NCBI RefSeq assembly: GCF_033439725.1
Contig: NW_026944389.1
Location: forward strand, 2,666,001-2,730,000
DNA length: 64,000 nt
Source of the DNA: Neurospora tetraspora
Taxonomy: Eukaryota; Ascomycota; Sordariomycetes; Sordariales; Sordariaceae
Direction of reading: 5' to 3'
Shown: positions 24,238 through 35,457 of the stretch, in pieces
Numbering within the stretch: position 1 is the stretch's first letter
Layout of the letters: every line of letters begins with the position of its first letter
Position numbers and translations under genes: made by a program
The notes under the pieces: generated by a model
Seen by the model: the letters and a program-made list of their open reading frames with translations, nothing else
What the model was told of the DNA's origin: nothing
Database searches by the model: none

Positions 24238-25356
24238 ATGGCTACGGCAGTCCTGTACGTTCCTGTCGACCCTCGCGCCCTGTCAAACCACGATCTGAAT
24301 ACTGACTCGTGTCGTCCCATCTAGTAATGCGACCGTCGCTGGCCTGAGCTCGACCGACACATACTTCACCGTCTTGGAAGAGGTTTCCAAGTACAATGTT
24401 CAGCTAAACTACGCCGAGAAGCTCTGGGCGGTACGCGGCCTCTGCAACCCAGCCCGAAACGCCGGGACGAGACACGAACAAGGATAGCTAACGTTCGACG
24501 ATAGGCGTGGTATCTGTGGATGCAGAATGACACTCTCGCGACCGGTCTCATGAGCTTCTTCATGCACGAGATCATCTACTTCGGCCGCTCGATCCCGTGG
24601 ATGATCATCGACGCTCTTCCCATGTTCAACAAGTACAAGCTGCAAAAAGTCGGTGCCCAACGAAGCATAAAAGCAAAGAAACAGTCACTAACAACCACAT
24701 AGGAAAAGCGCCCCACCTGGAAGGAACAGTTTGAGTGCGCCGGTCTCGTTCTCCTCAGTCACTTGACCGTCGAGCTTCCCCAGATCTGGCTCTTCCACCC
24801 CATCGCCACCTACTTCGGTCTCGACTATGGCGTGCCCTTCCCTCCTCTCTGGAAGATGGCCTTCCAAATCTGCATCTTCTTCATCATGGAGGATGCCTGG
24901 CACTACTGGAACCACCGCGCGCTTCACTACGGCCCTCTCTACAAGTCCATCCACAAGATTCACCACACCTACAGCGCGCCCTTTGGTCTCGCCGCCGAGT
25001 ACGCCTCCCCCATTGAGGTCATGCTCCTCGGTATTGGTACCGTAGGATCCCCCATCCTCTGGGTTTGCTTCACCAAGGACCTCCATCTCGCCACCATGTA
25101 TGTTTGGATCGTCCTCCGTCTCTTCCAGGCCATCGACGCCCACTCCGGCTACGATTTCCCCTTCAGCTTGTGCCACATCCTCCCCTTCTGGGCTGGTGCC
25201 GAACACCACGATGTCCACCACGAGCGCTTCATCGGCAACTATGCCTCCAGCTTCCGCTGGTGGGATTACTGCCTCGACACCGAGGCCGGTGAGGAGGCCG
25301 CCAAGGCTCGCCGTGAGAAGAAGCTTGCGGCCATGAGGGCTAAGAAGGCCCAGTAA
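24238..25356 (+). CDS. erg25: C-4 methylsterol oxidase (ERG25)
   Basis: Di-iron ER membrane oxidase that starts removal of the C-4 methyl groups in ergosterol synthesis. Four exons: 24238-24254, 24325-24430, 24505-24648, 24703-25356; introns of 70, 74 and 54 nt; 306 residues. Joins restore MATAVL-NATVAG, KLWA-AWYLWMQ and KYKLQK-EKRPTW. Seen: hydrophobic segments around residues 50-70, 100-150 and 190-230, and the three histidine boxes of the fatty-acid hydroxylase superfamily: HYWNH and HKIHH at about 155-175, and HHDVHH at about 262-267. The C-terminus is basic ([19 protein letters not shown]), consistent with an ER-retrieval type tail, though the exact lysine spacing is not the classical KKXX. 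Family identity is very clear. Confidence 0.96.
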
Positions 25357-25924
25357 ATGGGTTGAGTTTGATGGATCCGCTGCCATGATAACCGTCCATG
25401 GTATTCGCATTGTTGTCTTTCTAAGGTCTTCCATTCGACCTCACTAATTTTGGACAACGCATTACCAAACAACGGGGAAGAGAGAAGGGAAGAACCACCT
25501 AATGATGGGAAACGGTCCATGTGACGAATAAGGGAAATAAGGAGTCAATAAAGGTAGAAACGGGTTGGTTCATTTTGGCTGTCCTTTATCATAAAATACA
25601 AGAATGGGGGGATGAACACAAAAAGGCGTTTGAAAGGGGAAGGGGGTTGCGTCGCAATTTTTTTGCCGTACGCGCGCGGTGGTGCAGTTGGGGAGGGGAG
25701 TCTTTTCCCTTCTCGCTTCTATTAATTCTTGTACATAGATGATTCCTTCTTTCGGCATCCTCCTCGGCAAAGCACCACCCCCGTGCCCAGGCCTCCCTTC
25801 CCCCTCCATACAAACCCCTTTTAATAATATAGTAATGAGACGATCATGAAAGTAACACAACATACCATACATACACTGACTTACACGCACACATGCTCCT
25901 CTACTGAAGCTTCTGTCGGTTACT
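25357..25924. other. convergent 3' flanks, no gene
   Basis: The interval between the stops of erg25 and the dehydratase gene should be two 3' UTRs. Nothing else is visible; short ORFs overlap on the minus strand without supporting features. Confidence 0.5.
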
Positions 25925-27311
25925 TTACTTCTTCAGGTGCTTAGGCGTGCAGCAATCCCCAGAAGAAGCCACGGCCCGGTCGGTCAAGTTGGGCATGGCG
26001 CAACTTGCGCCAGCTTCCGGCTCAGTCTCGCCAAAATCTTTGGCCAACGAGTCGCAGATGGTGGCTAGTTCGATATCCTTGGATGAGAGGCCCTTGGGGA
26101 CGTGGGTCGTCCAGCGGATGAAGGTTGTGTTGAAGACCTAGAAGTAAGAGAAGCACGGGATGTTAGAAAGAGAGAAAGGGGAAGGGGGAAAGGGGAAGGG
26201 GGAGGTGGTATGGAGGGAAATATATATCTTACATTGGACCATTCGGGATGGTGGTTCTTGAGCTTGCATTGGAGGGAGACGGCGGTCATGAAGTCCTAAA
26301 GAGAGAGGTTGAGGTTAGAAAAATCTTGGACATAACTAGGAATAAGGCGATGGGTAAGGTAAGAAGGCCGGCAGATGACTAGCTGGGTGTGTAACACAAA
26401 GCCATGACACCCGGACCCGAAGGTTGAGGAGTATGTAGAGGAAGAGCGGGAGTGTGTGTGTGACTGTAACAAGAGAAAATGATGACAAGATAAGACAAGA
26501 GCAAGCCCAGTGGTGTGTCTAGGTTCATCCTCTCTTTCTCATTTGCACGTTCGGATTTCTCTTCCGTCATCAACACTCTTGGATGTGTGTGAGTGTGTGA
26601 GTGTGATGTGTAGTGTAGCTCCCACCCAATCTATCTGCCCCAATTTGACTCAGTCATTCAGAGCAGAGCAGATGGGTGGTAGTTCGCGGAATTCTTCTCC
26701 CTGCGCCTTAGGTAGAGTAGGGAGTCTATCCGGTTGATATTCCCACGGACAAGAAACTGGTCCATCCATCCAAAGCAAATTCAAGAGATGAGTTGACAAA
26801 CGAACGTTGCTAGGTGGGCAGGTATGCAAGAGGAGGGTAGGTAGGTAGGTAGGTAGGTAGCCAAAGCGAATTATAAACACCCCAGGAAAGTATATCAAAG
26901 AAACAATCGATCAAGTAAACATACCCAAGTCTTGGCAAAAGTCTTGAATTTAAAAGTCCTCTCAATAGCTACTCCCTCCTGTGTAAGCGTCCACCTACCA
27001 CCAGCACCGCTCGTAGCCAAAAGCTTGTCGAGTGCCGGACCGAGAACAGCCGGCTCGGAACCCTCTGAGAATTGCGGCTTAATCTCCGAAGACGAAGAAG
27101 ACATGGTGCGAGATTTTTGTTGGTTGAGAATAATCGTCTGCGGAGGTGATTGTTGTTGGGAATATGTGGTGGTTTTTGGTGTTGATCGGTTTTGGATGAA
27201 GATGGAGAACTTCCTGGTCAAAGAATTGTTCTCGGCAAGTGTACGGTAGTTGGGGTTAAGTTTGGTGAGAAGAGTCCTCGTTTTCGTCGTTCGGGTGAAG
27301 GTGAATGACAT
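25925..27311 (-). CDS. pterin-4a-carbinolamine dehydratase
   Basis: Recycles tetrahydrobiopterin by dehydrating 4a-hydroxytetrahydropterin. Three exons: 27311-26925, 26295-26233, 26137-25925; introns 629 and 95 nt. From ATG 27311 the product is 220 residues; an in-frame ATG at 27104 gives 151. Seen: WTLTQEGVAIERTFKFKTFAKTW, DFMTAVSLQCKLKNHHPEWSNV and VFNTTFIRWTTHVPKGLSSKDIELA, which carries the pterin-site histidine pair (KNHHPEW) and the conserved T/H further on. The extra N-terminus (residues 1-69) is rich in Arg, Thr, Ser and Asn with no acidic residues up to about position 25, like a mitochondrial presequence. The C-terminus extends past the usual end with a Cys-containing tail. The 629-nt first intron is long for this genome. 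Confidence 0.88.
26836..26860. repeat. GGTA tetranucleotide microsatellite
   Basis: About six tandem copies of GGTA inside the first intron of the dehydratase gene. Useful mainly as a length-polymorphic marker. Confidence 0.85.
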
Positions 27312-28047
27312 GGTGAGACTTTGGGGAAAGGAAAGCTTTGATCAATGGACTTGGAGGGTTGAGAATGATGACGGGAGGTATGCTGTGTACGTACCACGGA
27401 GGTGAGGTGTGAGGTGGTGGAAGGTGAGAAGGTGAAGAATGACGGAGGTATGTATAGGGCAAGGTGAGTGAGGTCAAGGTGAAGAGGGACGGGAGTTTTC
27501 ACCGTGGGGAGTCCGTGCACTGTGTATATAACTGGTGAAAATGGGCTACGGATATGGGTAGGGAACGGATATGACTCTACAAGTTTTCTCAACCTTTTGA
27601 TGGCATGGTAGAGTTGGAAGACCTCAATCTATCATAATTCAAAGCATAAAACGAAGTCATTACTGCCCACTCTTGCAAGTACCTAACTTGATATAGTAAC
27701 CATGGGCTGTTAGTGCTTACATGCCTAGAGCTCGCGTCGTCACCATCACTGGCAGTCTGGCAAATGTTGGTGACTTCTGTCGTAACCAACCAGTCCGGGT
27801 ACGCGTATTTAGGTTGCTTTTGCAGGGATTCATGAAGCCAGAATGACGAGGACAACGTCTACAGTCAACACCTTGCCATCTTAGGCAGGTGGGATCTCAC
27901 TGTTGATCTGAGACGATTGTAGGCATGATATAAGAAGGGAGACTCATCTCGTGGTACTATAACAGAAACCGCGGGAATCAACTCGAGTGCCAGAGGCTGT
28001 TCAACAACTGACACACCTTACCAAAGCCTCGTTGTCTACGGCTCAAT
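27312..28047. promoter_or_regulatory. divergent promoter, dehydratase / amidohydrolase
   Basis: Both neighbours are transcribed outward from this 736-base interval. On the minus strand a TTATATA element near 27530 lies about 215 bases before the dehydratase ATG and could be its TATA box. The remaining sequence shows nothing specific. Confidence 0.45.
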
Positions 28048-29476
28048 ATGCAGATCAGAGTGGCTCTGCCCAACGACATGGTCAACAAAGACCCTGTCGA
28101 CGATGGGGCTTCCTACCATGGAATCCTCGCCGACCTCCTGATTCCCGGTCGTGGTGAGCCTCTCAAGAACGGGGCACTGGTGGTGAAAGACTCGACTATT
28201 GAGTGGGTTGGACCACAGAATGAGATACCCTCAGAATATTCGTCAATCCGTTTCTCGCGCGTGCCGGTGCTCATGCCGTGAGTGGCCTTCATATTCTTTC
28301 AACTCAGCGACCGCTAACCACAAAACAGAGGCATGTGGGATGCGCACACCCATTTCGAGGGTGTCGGCGTCGCAATAGGCATCAGAGATAGCATGAAGCC
28401 TTTCTTACCCGGGACAGCCACGCTCATCGGGGCAGTGATTGTCGACGACATGCGCCGGACGCTCATGGCGGGGTTCACCTCAATCCGCGAGCTCGGCGGA
28501 TATGGCGGGGACGTTGCACCCGCTATTGACATGGGCGCCATCGTTGGCCCTCATGTTTACGCGGCCATGAGCATACTTAGCATCACAGGCGGCCATGGCG
28601 ATATTCAGGATGTACCCCTCCAGACGGTGCTGGACGCTTGCGCTCATGGCTCATCATCGTCCTTTGTTTGTGACGGCGTGGATGGCTGTATCAAAGCTGT
28701 GCGGCAGCAGATTCGCCGAGGCGCCAAGGTGATCAAGGTCTGCTCGACGGGCGGCACGCTTTCGCTGAACGACCAGCCCGAGGACACGCAGTTCAGCCCG
28801 GAGGAGTTGCGAGCCATGGTGCAGGAAGCGAAGCGAAGCAGCCGAGTGGTAGCCGCTCATGCCCACGGAAAGCCCGGCATCATGGCGGCTCTGGATGCGG
28901 GAGTGAAGAGCATCGAACATGGCTCGTACTTGGACGAGGAGGTTGCTGCCAAGATGAAGGAGAAGGATGCCATTTTGGTCCCTACACGCCACATCGTCGA
29001 GGGTCTGATTGATGGTGATGACGACCTCGATCCGCGTCAAAGAGCTAAGCTGGAGCGTGGCGTGCAGCTGTCGAGAGACAGCATCAAACTGGCCATCAAA
29101 TTGGGGGTCAAGATTGCCCTGGGAACAGATACTTTCAGCAGCGACAGGAACCATGCGGTCGCTCACGGTAAAAACGCCACGGAACTTCGCTACGCCGTCG
29201 AGGCCGGCATGACTCCTCTGCAGGCCATAGAAATGGCGACTGCTACTCCTCCGGAAACCTTGTAAGTTTTGGATGTCCTAGATGTTGTTATGTTGTTATG
29301 TTGTAACACTTTATAGGGGTCCTCAGGCTCGAAAGTCAGGCCAGCTCAAGGCTGGTTTTGATGCCGACTTGATTGCCATCTCGTCCAACCCGCTTGAAGA
29401 CATTGAGGTCTTGATAAACCCGGATAACATCACCCACGTGTGGAAGGGAGGCGTGGTTTTCAAGTCCCCTCGATGA
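28048..29476 (+). CDS. metal-dependent amidohydrolase (imidazolonepropionase/prolidase-like)
   Basis: Probable zinc-dependent hydrolase of an amide or cyclic amide; the substrate cannot be told from sequence. Three exons: 28048-28277, 28329-29261, 29317-29476; introns 51 and 55 nt; 440 residues. Seen: N-terminal beta-sandwich part (ADLLIPGRGEPLKNGALVVKDSTIEWVG), first metal motif WDAHTHFEG spanning the first join (residues about 78-86), a lysine in AKVIKVCSTGG fitting the carboxylated bridging Lys, VAAHAHGKPG and SIEHGSYLD giving the other histidines, and GTDTF giving the catalytic Asp. The C-terminus ends with the family-typical LKAGFDADLIAIS..PLEDI and VWKGG. All catalytic positions are present, so it should be active. 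No signal peptide is seen. Related fungal enzymes include ochratoxin-hydrolysing amidohydrolases, but that activity is not implied here. Confidence 0.88.
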
Positions 29477-29600
29477 ATGTTGGAAGCGAAGTGTTGATGG
29501 GATGGAAGCTGTGAAGAGATCAGGAAGTGGTGTGCAAGTCCACGAGGTGACATCGTGCAAGTGTGCGCACGTGCTTATCTGCAGCGTTTGGGTGTTTCCG

Positions 29601-29629
29601 TACTGGGAGGGGGGGGTCTTTCGATCTGT
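29601..29629 (+). repeat. left arm of inverted repeat bracketing the retroelement
   Basis: 29 bases running tactgggagg...gatctgt match the reverse complement of 35428-35457, with a single one-base indel. The arms lie 5.8 kb apart on either side of the LTR element. A further 11-base match (ctgtacttaga) follows at 29667-29677, displaced about 40 bases. Confidence 0.75.
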
Positions 29630-29846
29630 CCGCGAACGCTCCTTTGACAATTCGGAATTTGGTGACCTGTACTTAGATCCCTCGGCATTTTCTAATGTTT
29701 AAATGGACTAACGTTTTATCTTTGAAATACTTGGGACCTAATTGACCGTCAATTTATAGCCCTTAGACAATCTGAATTTTTTAAACGTTTAGGAATTTGG
29801 ACGTTTCGCGGGGCGGGATAGTCAATTGATAGTAAATTGGCAGCCG

Positions 29847-29851
29847 CAACC
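29847..29851. repeat. 5-bp target-site duplication, left copy
   Basis: CAACC directly before the left LTR; the right copy at 35389-35393 reads TAACC. The one difference is C to T. Confidence 0.7.
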
Positions 29852-30034
29852 TGTCAGATTAGACGGTGCAGAATTGATTGATTAAAGAGTGTGTATAGCT
29901 AACTCGAGCCTACGCTCCAGAAGGTATAGGGGGTGTTGAGGTAATTTAAATATGCTTAGAAATTAAGTTTAATCAAGTAGTTAAGAGTCTAACCCTTAAC
30001 GAGTTAATTAGAATCTCCACCCTTGAATTTAATA
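29852..30034. repeat. left long terminal repeat, 183 bp
   Basis: Aligns over its full length with 35206-35388 without any indel: 143 of 183 positions identical and all 40 differences are transitions. In the outer third (positions 1-60) this copy keeps G where the right copy has A at all ten differences; from position 61 inward it is the more mutated copy (23 of 30 differences). Confidence 0.9.
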
Positions 30035-33000
30035 TACCCCTTCACTTATAAACTTTTTAAAATGGATAAAAGTGAAATTATTTATAAAATTTCTCTTCTA
30101 GTATTTTGATTTCTTTAGTTAAATTATAAATATCTTCTAATATATTATTACCAATCTCCTTCTCCTTTTCCTTTTCTTTATAGACTAGTGTATTCGCTAT
30201 CCTTATTAATTCCCAGAATCTCCTATACTCCTACTATCTTAAAATTTTAATTGATCCGTTAGCTAGTATTTTCTTTGTTTCTAAATACTTAACGTCGATT
30301 CTTCCTATTTAAATCTCCTATTTTAATTAATAATTATAAATATTAATAAATTTTAATTTAATTATCAATTTAATTACTTTAACGGTTAATACCTGGATTG
30401 TCCAAGTATTATTACAATTAATTATAAGTACCTTCATATCAAAGGGAATTTTAATCTCCTTATAAAGGCATATAATAGCGATAATTTCCTTTACTACGCT
30501 AAAAAGAGAAAGCAATTCTACTTTAGTAATTAAAGTTAAAACTGTCTTTTACTTAATAATACTCCAATAAACTATACCCCTAAATAGCTTAATAGTAAAA
30601 CCTTGAAAATTCTTTTAATTAAAAGAATTATTAACGTATAATATATTAAAAACTATTTCTAATTTTTTCGAACTATTATAATAGAAGGAAAGGTTAAAGT
30701 AAAATTCTAAGTAGTATAAAACCTTATTAATAACCTTATAATACTAAAGACTAGGGTTATAATTATAATGAATTAATATATTAGTGGCGAAGGTGATATT
30801 TAGCTGGATAATAATGGCGGTATATATAATAGAGCCGACAATGACTTAATATTCCCAGATTTTATCGAAAGTAATTATATTATTGAAAAGTAAGAGTTCT
30901 TCGTTATTTATTAGTATAAAGGCGAAAGTATAAGGATTTTTAATTAATTTAGTAATTTTATAGATATATCCCTATTAAATTAGTTAAATTAAGCTTTATT
31001 TCCCGATTTCGAATAATTTTAATACTTAAAAACTACTAAAATTATTACTTCTAATAAATTTATCCTTCTCTTCTAACCTCTTAATAATTAAAATAACTTT
31101 ATTGTATTATAATTTATTAAAGGTAAATATAATATTATTAATATAATAGAAAATTAACATTTTATTACGCTTCAGGATATAGGTTCTCGAATAATAATTT
31201 AAACCCAAGACTTTCAAAAATACTATTAAATTCTCTCTACTATAGTAAAAAAGTACGTCGGAGCCTATAAAAGGCTTTAAGGAATCTAAAGATTATATTA
31301 TATTTATAGTACCTAGGCGGTATACATATATAAATCTCTTTATTAAAATAGGAATTAATAAAGACATTAACCGTATTATATTAAATAAGTTCAAAATTAA
31401 ATAGAGCAATTTAAGCAATAATAAATCGAAATAACCAACTAATAAAAGTAGAGGTATATATTTCTTTACCGTAATTATACTATTAATCTCCTCTAATAAC
31501 GAAGCGGACTTTAACCTTCTAAAATCAATTATATTTATTAAATTTATATATGTATATTTATATATAATTGAAGATTTAAAAACTATTTATTACGGGGGAC
31601 GTCTTCGTCAATTTCGACCTATAATTTCATTTCCTTATAATTATTAAAATATACTTCCTCTACTTATTTAAAGAGATTATTAAAATTGTAATATTTAAAA
31701 TTATAATAAATCTTTAATATTAAAAGGAGGTTTTATTATTTAATAGAGTCTAGCCGGCTATCCTTTATAATGAAATAATTAATTTTTACTTTAATAACAG
31801 TCTTACCCTACTACTATCCTACTAATTAAAAGAATTTCCTAATGTTAAAAATGGCTTCCTATAATTCAAACGTTAAGAAGGATATAAACACTAATAAATC
31901 TATAATTAGACCGGTAATAAAGGTAGTAGGCGGCGAGGTAAGTAAAAATAAGTATTTAAATATAAAATCGATAAATATTTTATTTTAAAAGATAAGCTTT
32001 AATATTTTCGTAATTATTAATTTAATTTTACTATTATTTTCTTAAAGTTTATTATTGAAGAATAATATAAGGAGAGAAGTAATACTAGTATTCTCTATAT
32101 TTTAATTAGTAGTAAAAAGTTCGAAATATTATGTAAAAGGATAAAGTAATTAGTCGATTTAATTAAGGAAATTAATAATTTCGTCGGTAATTAATTTTTC
32201 TACGGTTGCGTAGTTTTTTAATTTCCTTAAATAAAACGAATCTTCGTTAAATAGTATATTATAAATATAAATAATACGACCCGTTTAAAGATTTTAAACT
32301 TAATAAATAGAAGAGGCAAAATAGCTAATAAGGAATCCAATCTATATTTTTGATTAAAGCTTCTTAAATCTCTATTCCTTTTTTTAAATGACGGTTATTA
32401 TTGTATAGACCTTATATCTATAAACGCGTAAATAATTAAAATTAGGCTTACGGAGCTCAATTTAAACCCCTCTATAATAAGTAATAAAAGTATAAAATCG
32501 TTCGTATAATAACTTTTAATTATAAAAGTACTTAAATAATTAGTTATTAAAATAAACCGCGGCTAAAACGATTTAAAATTAAAGGTTATAAAGGAGATTT
32601 GCACTCTTAATTATTATACGCGACTTCTTCTTAATTACACCCTTTAAACATTTAGTAACGCTGTTTTAAATTTAAATATTAGGTATTAAAGGTTTAAGAA
32701 TAATAAAACAGGTAGTAAATTAATTTTTAATATATTAATTATTAAATTCGTTATTATATTTAATATATTTAATTTTAACGTTATACTAATAATCGATTGT
32801 ATTGATAATATTAAGTAGACTTCGAACGATCGTAATTATTTACTAATTAGTTATATAAATTTCCTAAATGAAGCTAATCTAACAATATATAATAAATATT
32901 ATTAATTTATAACCGCCTCTTCCTTTTTTAAAATTGAGGAAATTGATAACGAAGTATTCGCCAGGCTCAGATTTTCAATTACGTAACTTTCATATAATAT

Positions 33001-35205
33001 TTCGCTTAATTTTCAAAATACTATATACGTCGTATTAATAGGTAGCGGAGCTTTTAAATTTAGCGCCCTCAACGTTATAAAAATATTTGAAAATTTGAAA
33101 ATTTAAGTAATTGAATTTCCCATACTATAAATTCGCTAGTATCTTATAAATATATTAGCTGATATAAGAATTAAAACAATTTTATCGGGTAAAGAAAGCA
33201 GCGTAATTAAAGGAAAGAAGAAAGTATTCGAAAATTATTTAATAATAAATATTTTAAAAATAATAAAAAAAAGAGCCGTTTAATCAATAAAAGCAATTAT
33301 TAAATAGTTTATAATCGTAATAAAAACCCTACTTACAAAGCAATCGAAAAAATACAAAATTTATAATAAAATTGAAATAAAAGGCTACTTCCTTCAACCT
33401 TAATTAAAAAAGTCTTTTCTATCCCTAAACTTCTATATTAATAGTTCTAAAGCCTTTAATAAATATTTAAAAATTATTAACCTAAATGTAATCCTTTAAA
33501 GACGCTACTTAAAATAAAGAAAAATAAGTAATTTCGTTAAAAATATAAAAGGAAATACTAAAATCGAAGATAATAGAATTTTTAAAAAAGTAAAATTCCC
33601 TTTTATTACCCGTATTAAAAGTACTACATTTAATAAGAAATACTAAATCGTAAATACCGATTTTCTATCTTCTTCATTACTTAGAAACGATAATAATATT
33701 ATATATAGAAGCGATAAAGCGATCCCATATTTAATTCTTAACTTTTTTAACCTCTTTATAAATCTTTAAATATTCTTCAAAATTTTCGCTAATAAATTTC
33801 TAAATTAAAAGAGCAGGCTTCTATTTAAAGTCGTCCCTAATTTTAAATATTAAATATTAGTAATATATTATTAAATAAAGTCTTCGCTCGGAAATTTTAT
33901 ATTATAACAAAGAATTTACTCTCTTTTTCAGCTATAAAGAATCCCTAGCGTTTTTATTCGCCTTACGTTTCTTCCTTATATTTACCCTCCGCTTCTTTTT
34001 ACAATTAAAATTAAAAATATTTTCTTTAACCAATATAAATTCTTACGAGTTAAAATAACCGGTAGCCTAAATGCTATATATAATAACCCTCTTATTAAAT
34101 CCAATTATAACAATAATATATTCCTAAATACTAACCCTTCTAAAAGCAACAAATATATCCTTATAATTCAAAAACTCATCTTCAAATCCAGCATCGAACT
34201 TCCATAAATTTACTACCCAAATAAATTTATATAGCCGGACTATATCGACGAAATTAATAAATTACAAAATAGGGGTAAAATGATCGCTAATTCTAAAATG
34301 TTTTCCGGCGGCTATAAAAAGTTTTTACTCGGATAATTACTATTCGAAATCTTTAAAAACCTTCTTTTAAATTTCTTTAATAAAAACTTAATAATTATAA
34401 TAAATTTCAATAATTTAATTGATAGGACAATAATTAATTTAACCCTTAATCTCTCTAAATCAATCTTTAATAGACCGATCCTATTCGAACGAAGAATTAA
34501 TATAATAAATAATAATACAAATACTCATCTAACTATAAATTCGAATATTAATATCGTCGAAGTCCTTCCAATATTTATAATAGGCATTATATATATTATT
34601 AACTTAATCGTATACTACCTTCCCGGCGGTCGTTAAATCGATAGCGGGGTTAATAACTATATCCGCTAAAATATCCTATTTAGTATAATATTTATCCTCC
34701 TCTTCCTTTTCATCTTCTTCTTCCTCTACTTTTTTATCGTTAGCACCTTCGGCAATTTCTTACTAAAGTTAAATAATAATAATAATTTCAATAATAATAC
34801 CGGTATTTATATTATTAATATTAGTAATAGTAATAATAGTTATTATTATAATAATAATTACAACCTTCTTAATTCAGATTCTACGGTTAAATTTAACAAA
34901 TTCTTTCTTTACCGCCAGAATGTAATCCTTAACCTACTTTATAAAAAAGAAATCTTCCGGCTTTAGGGGTAGAACTTAATAAATTATAAGTCCTCCCTTA
35001 AGCAATTAATTACTAAATTCTTAATTATTATTAACGAATCTCTTAAAAGCTTTATATTAACTAAGCCAATCGTCAGGCAACTTAAGGATAACCGTAACGG
35101 TCTTATCGGTAAATTCCTTTAATAGGGATATAGTTATTTAAAAGTAGGTATATTACTTATTATAGTAGCGCGATTGAACGTTCATACGCAAATTAAACTA
35201 TTATT

Positions 35206-35388
35206 TATCAAATTAAACGGTACAGAATTAATTAATTAAAGAATATATATAGCTAACTCAAGCCTGTGCTCCAAAAGGTATAGGGGGTGCTAGGGTAACC
35301 TAGATATACCCAGAAATCAGGCTTAATCAGGTGGCTGGGAGTCTAATCCTCAACGAATTAGCCAGAATCTCCACTCTTGAATCTGACA
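35206..35388. repeat. right long terminal repeat, 183 bp
   Basis: Partner of 29852-30034. Its interior-facing first 60 bases carry ten G-to-A changes relative to the left copy, six of them in TpG context (CpA on the other strand, the RIP-preferred site). Its outer two thirds are nearly unmutated and regain normal base composition. Confidence 0.9.
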
Positions 35389-35393
35389 TAACC
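35389..35393. repeat. 5-bp target-site duplication, right copy
   Basis: TAACC directly after the right LTR, matching CAACC at 29847-29851 but for one transition. Confidence 0.7.
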
Positions 35394-35427
35394 AGTTTGA
35401 CATCGAGGGTTTTGGAGATGTCTAAGT

Positions 35428-35457
35428 ACAGATCGAAAGACCCCCCTCCTCCCAGTA
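35428..35457 (-). repeat. right arm of inverted repeat bracketing the retroelement
   Basis: Reverse complement of 29601-29629 with one extra base. The match stops where the MITE-like element begins, as expected if the latter inserted at the edge of, or inside, the repeat arm. Confidence 0.75.

Larger units (their letters stand above)
29852..35388 (-). mobile_element. dead LTR retrotransposon, RIP-mutated
   Basis: 5537-bp element delimited by two 183-bp direct repeats and a 5-bp target duplication. The outer ends form the inverted pair TGTCAGATT and AATCTGACA, i.e. TG...CA ends. The interior (30035-35205) is extremely AT-rich: two 60-base lines I counted have 6 and 12 G+C. No long ORF survives and stops occur in every frame, so proteins and superfamily cannot be read. 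Transcription was probably leftward: a purine-rich stretch (AAGTGAAGGGGTA on the minus strand, 30035-30047) abuts the left LTR like a polypurine tract, and a Glu/Lys/Asp-type GA-rich stretch near 34690-34730 lies toward the presumed 5' end. Orientation is an inference; the LTR structure is directly seen. Confidence 0.88.

Noticed and set aside
30327-30515. Short ORF inside the AT-rich block
   Set aside because: Lys/Ile/Asn-rich translation of RIP-mutated sequence; a remnant at most.
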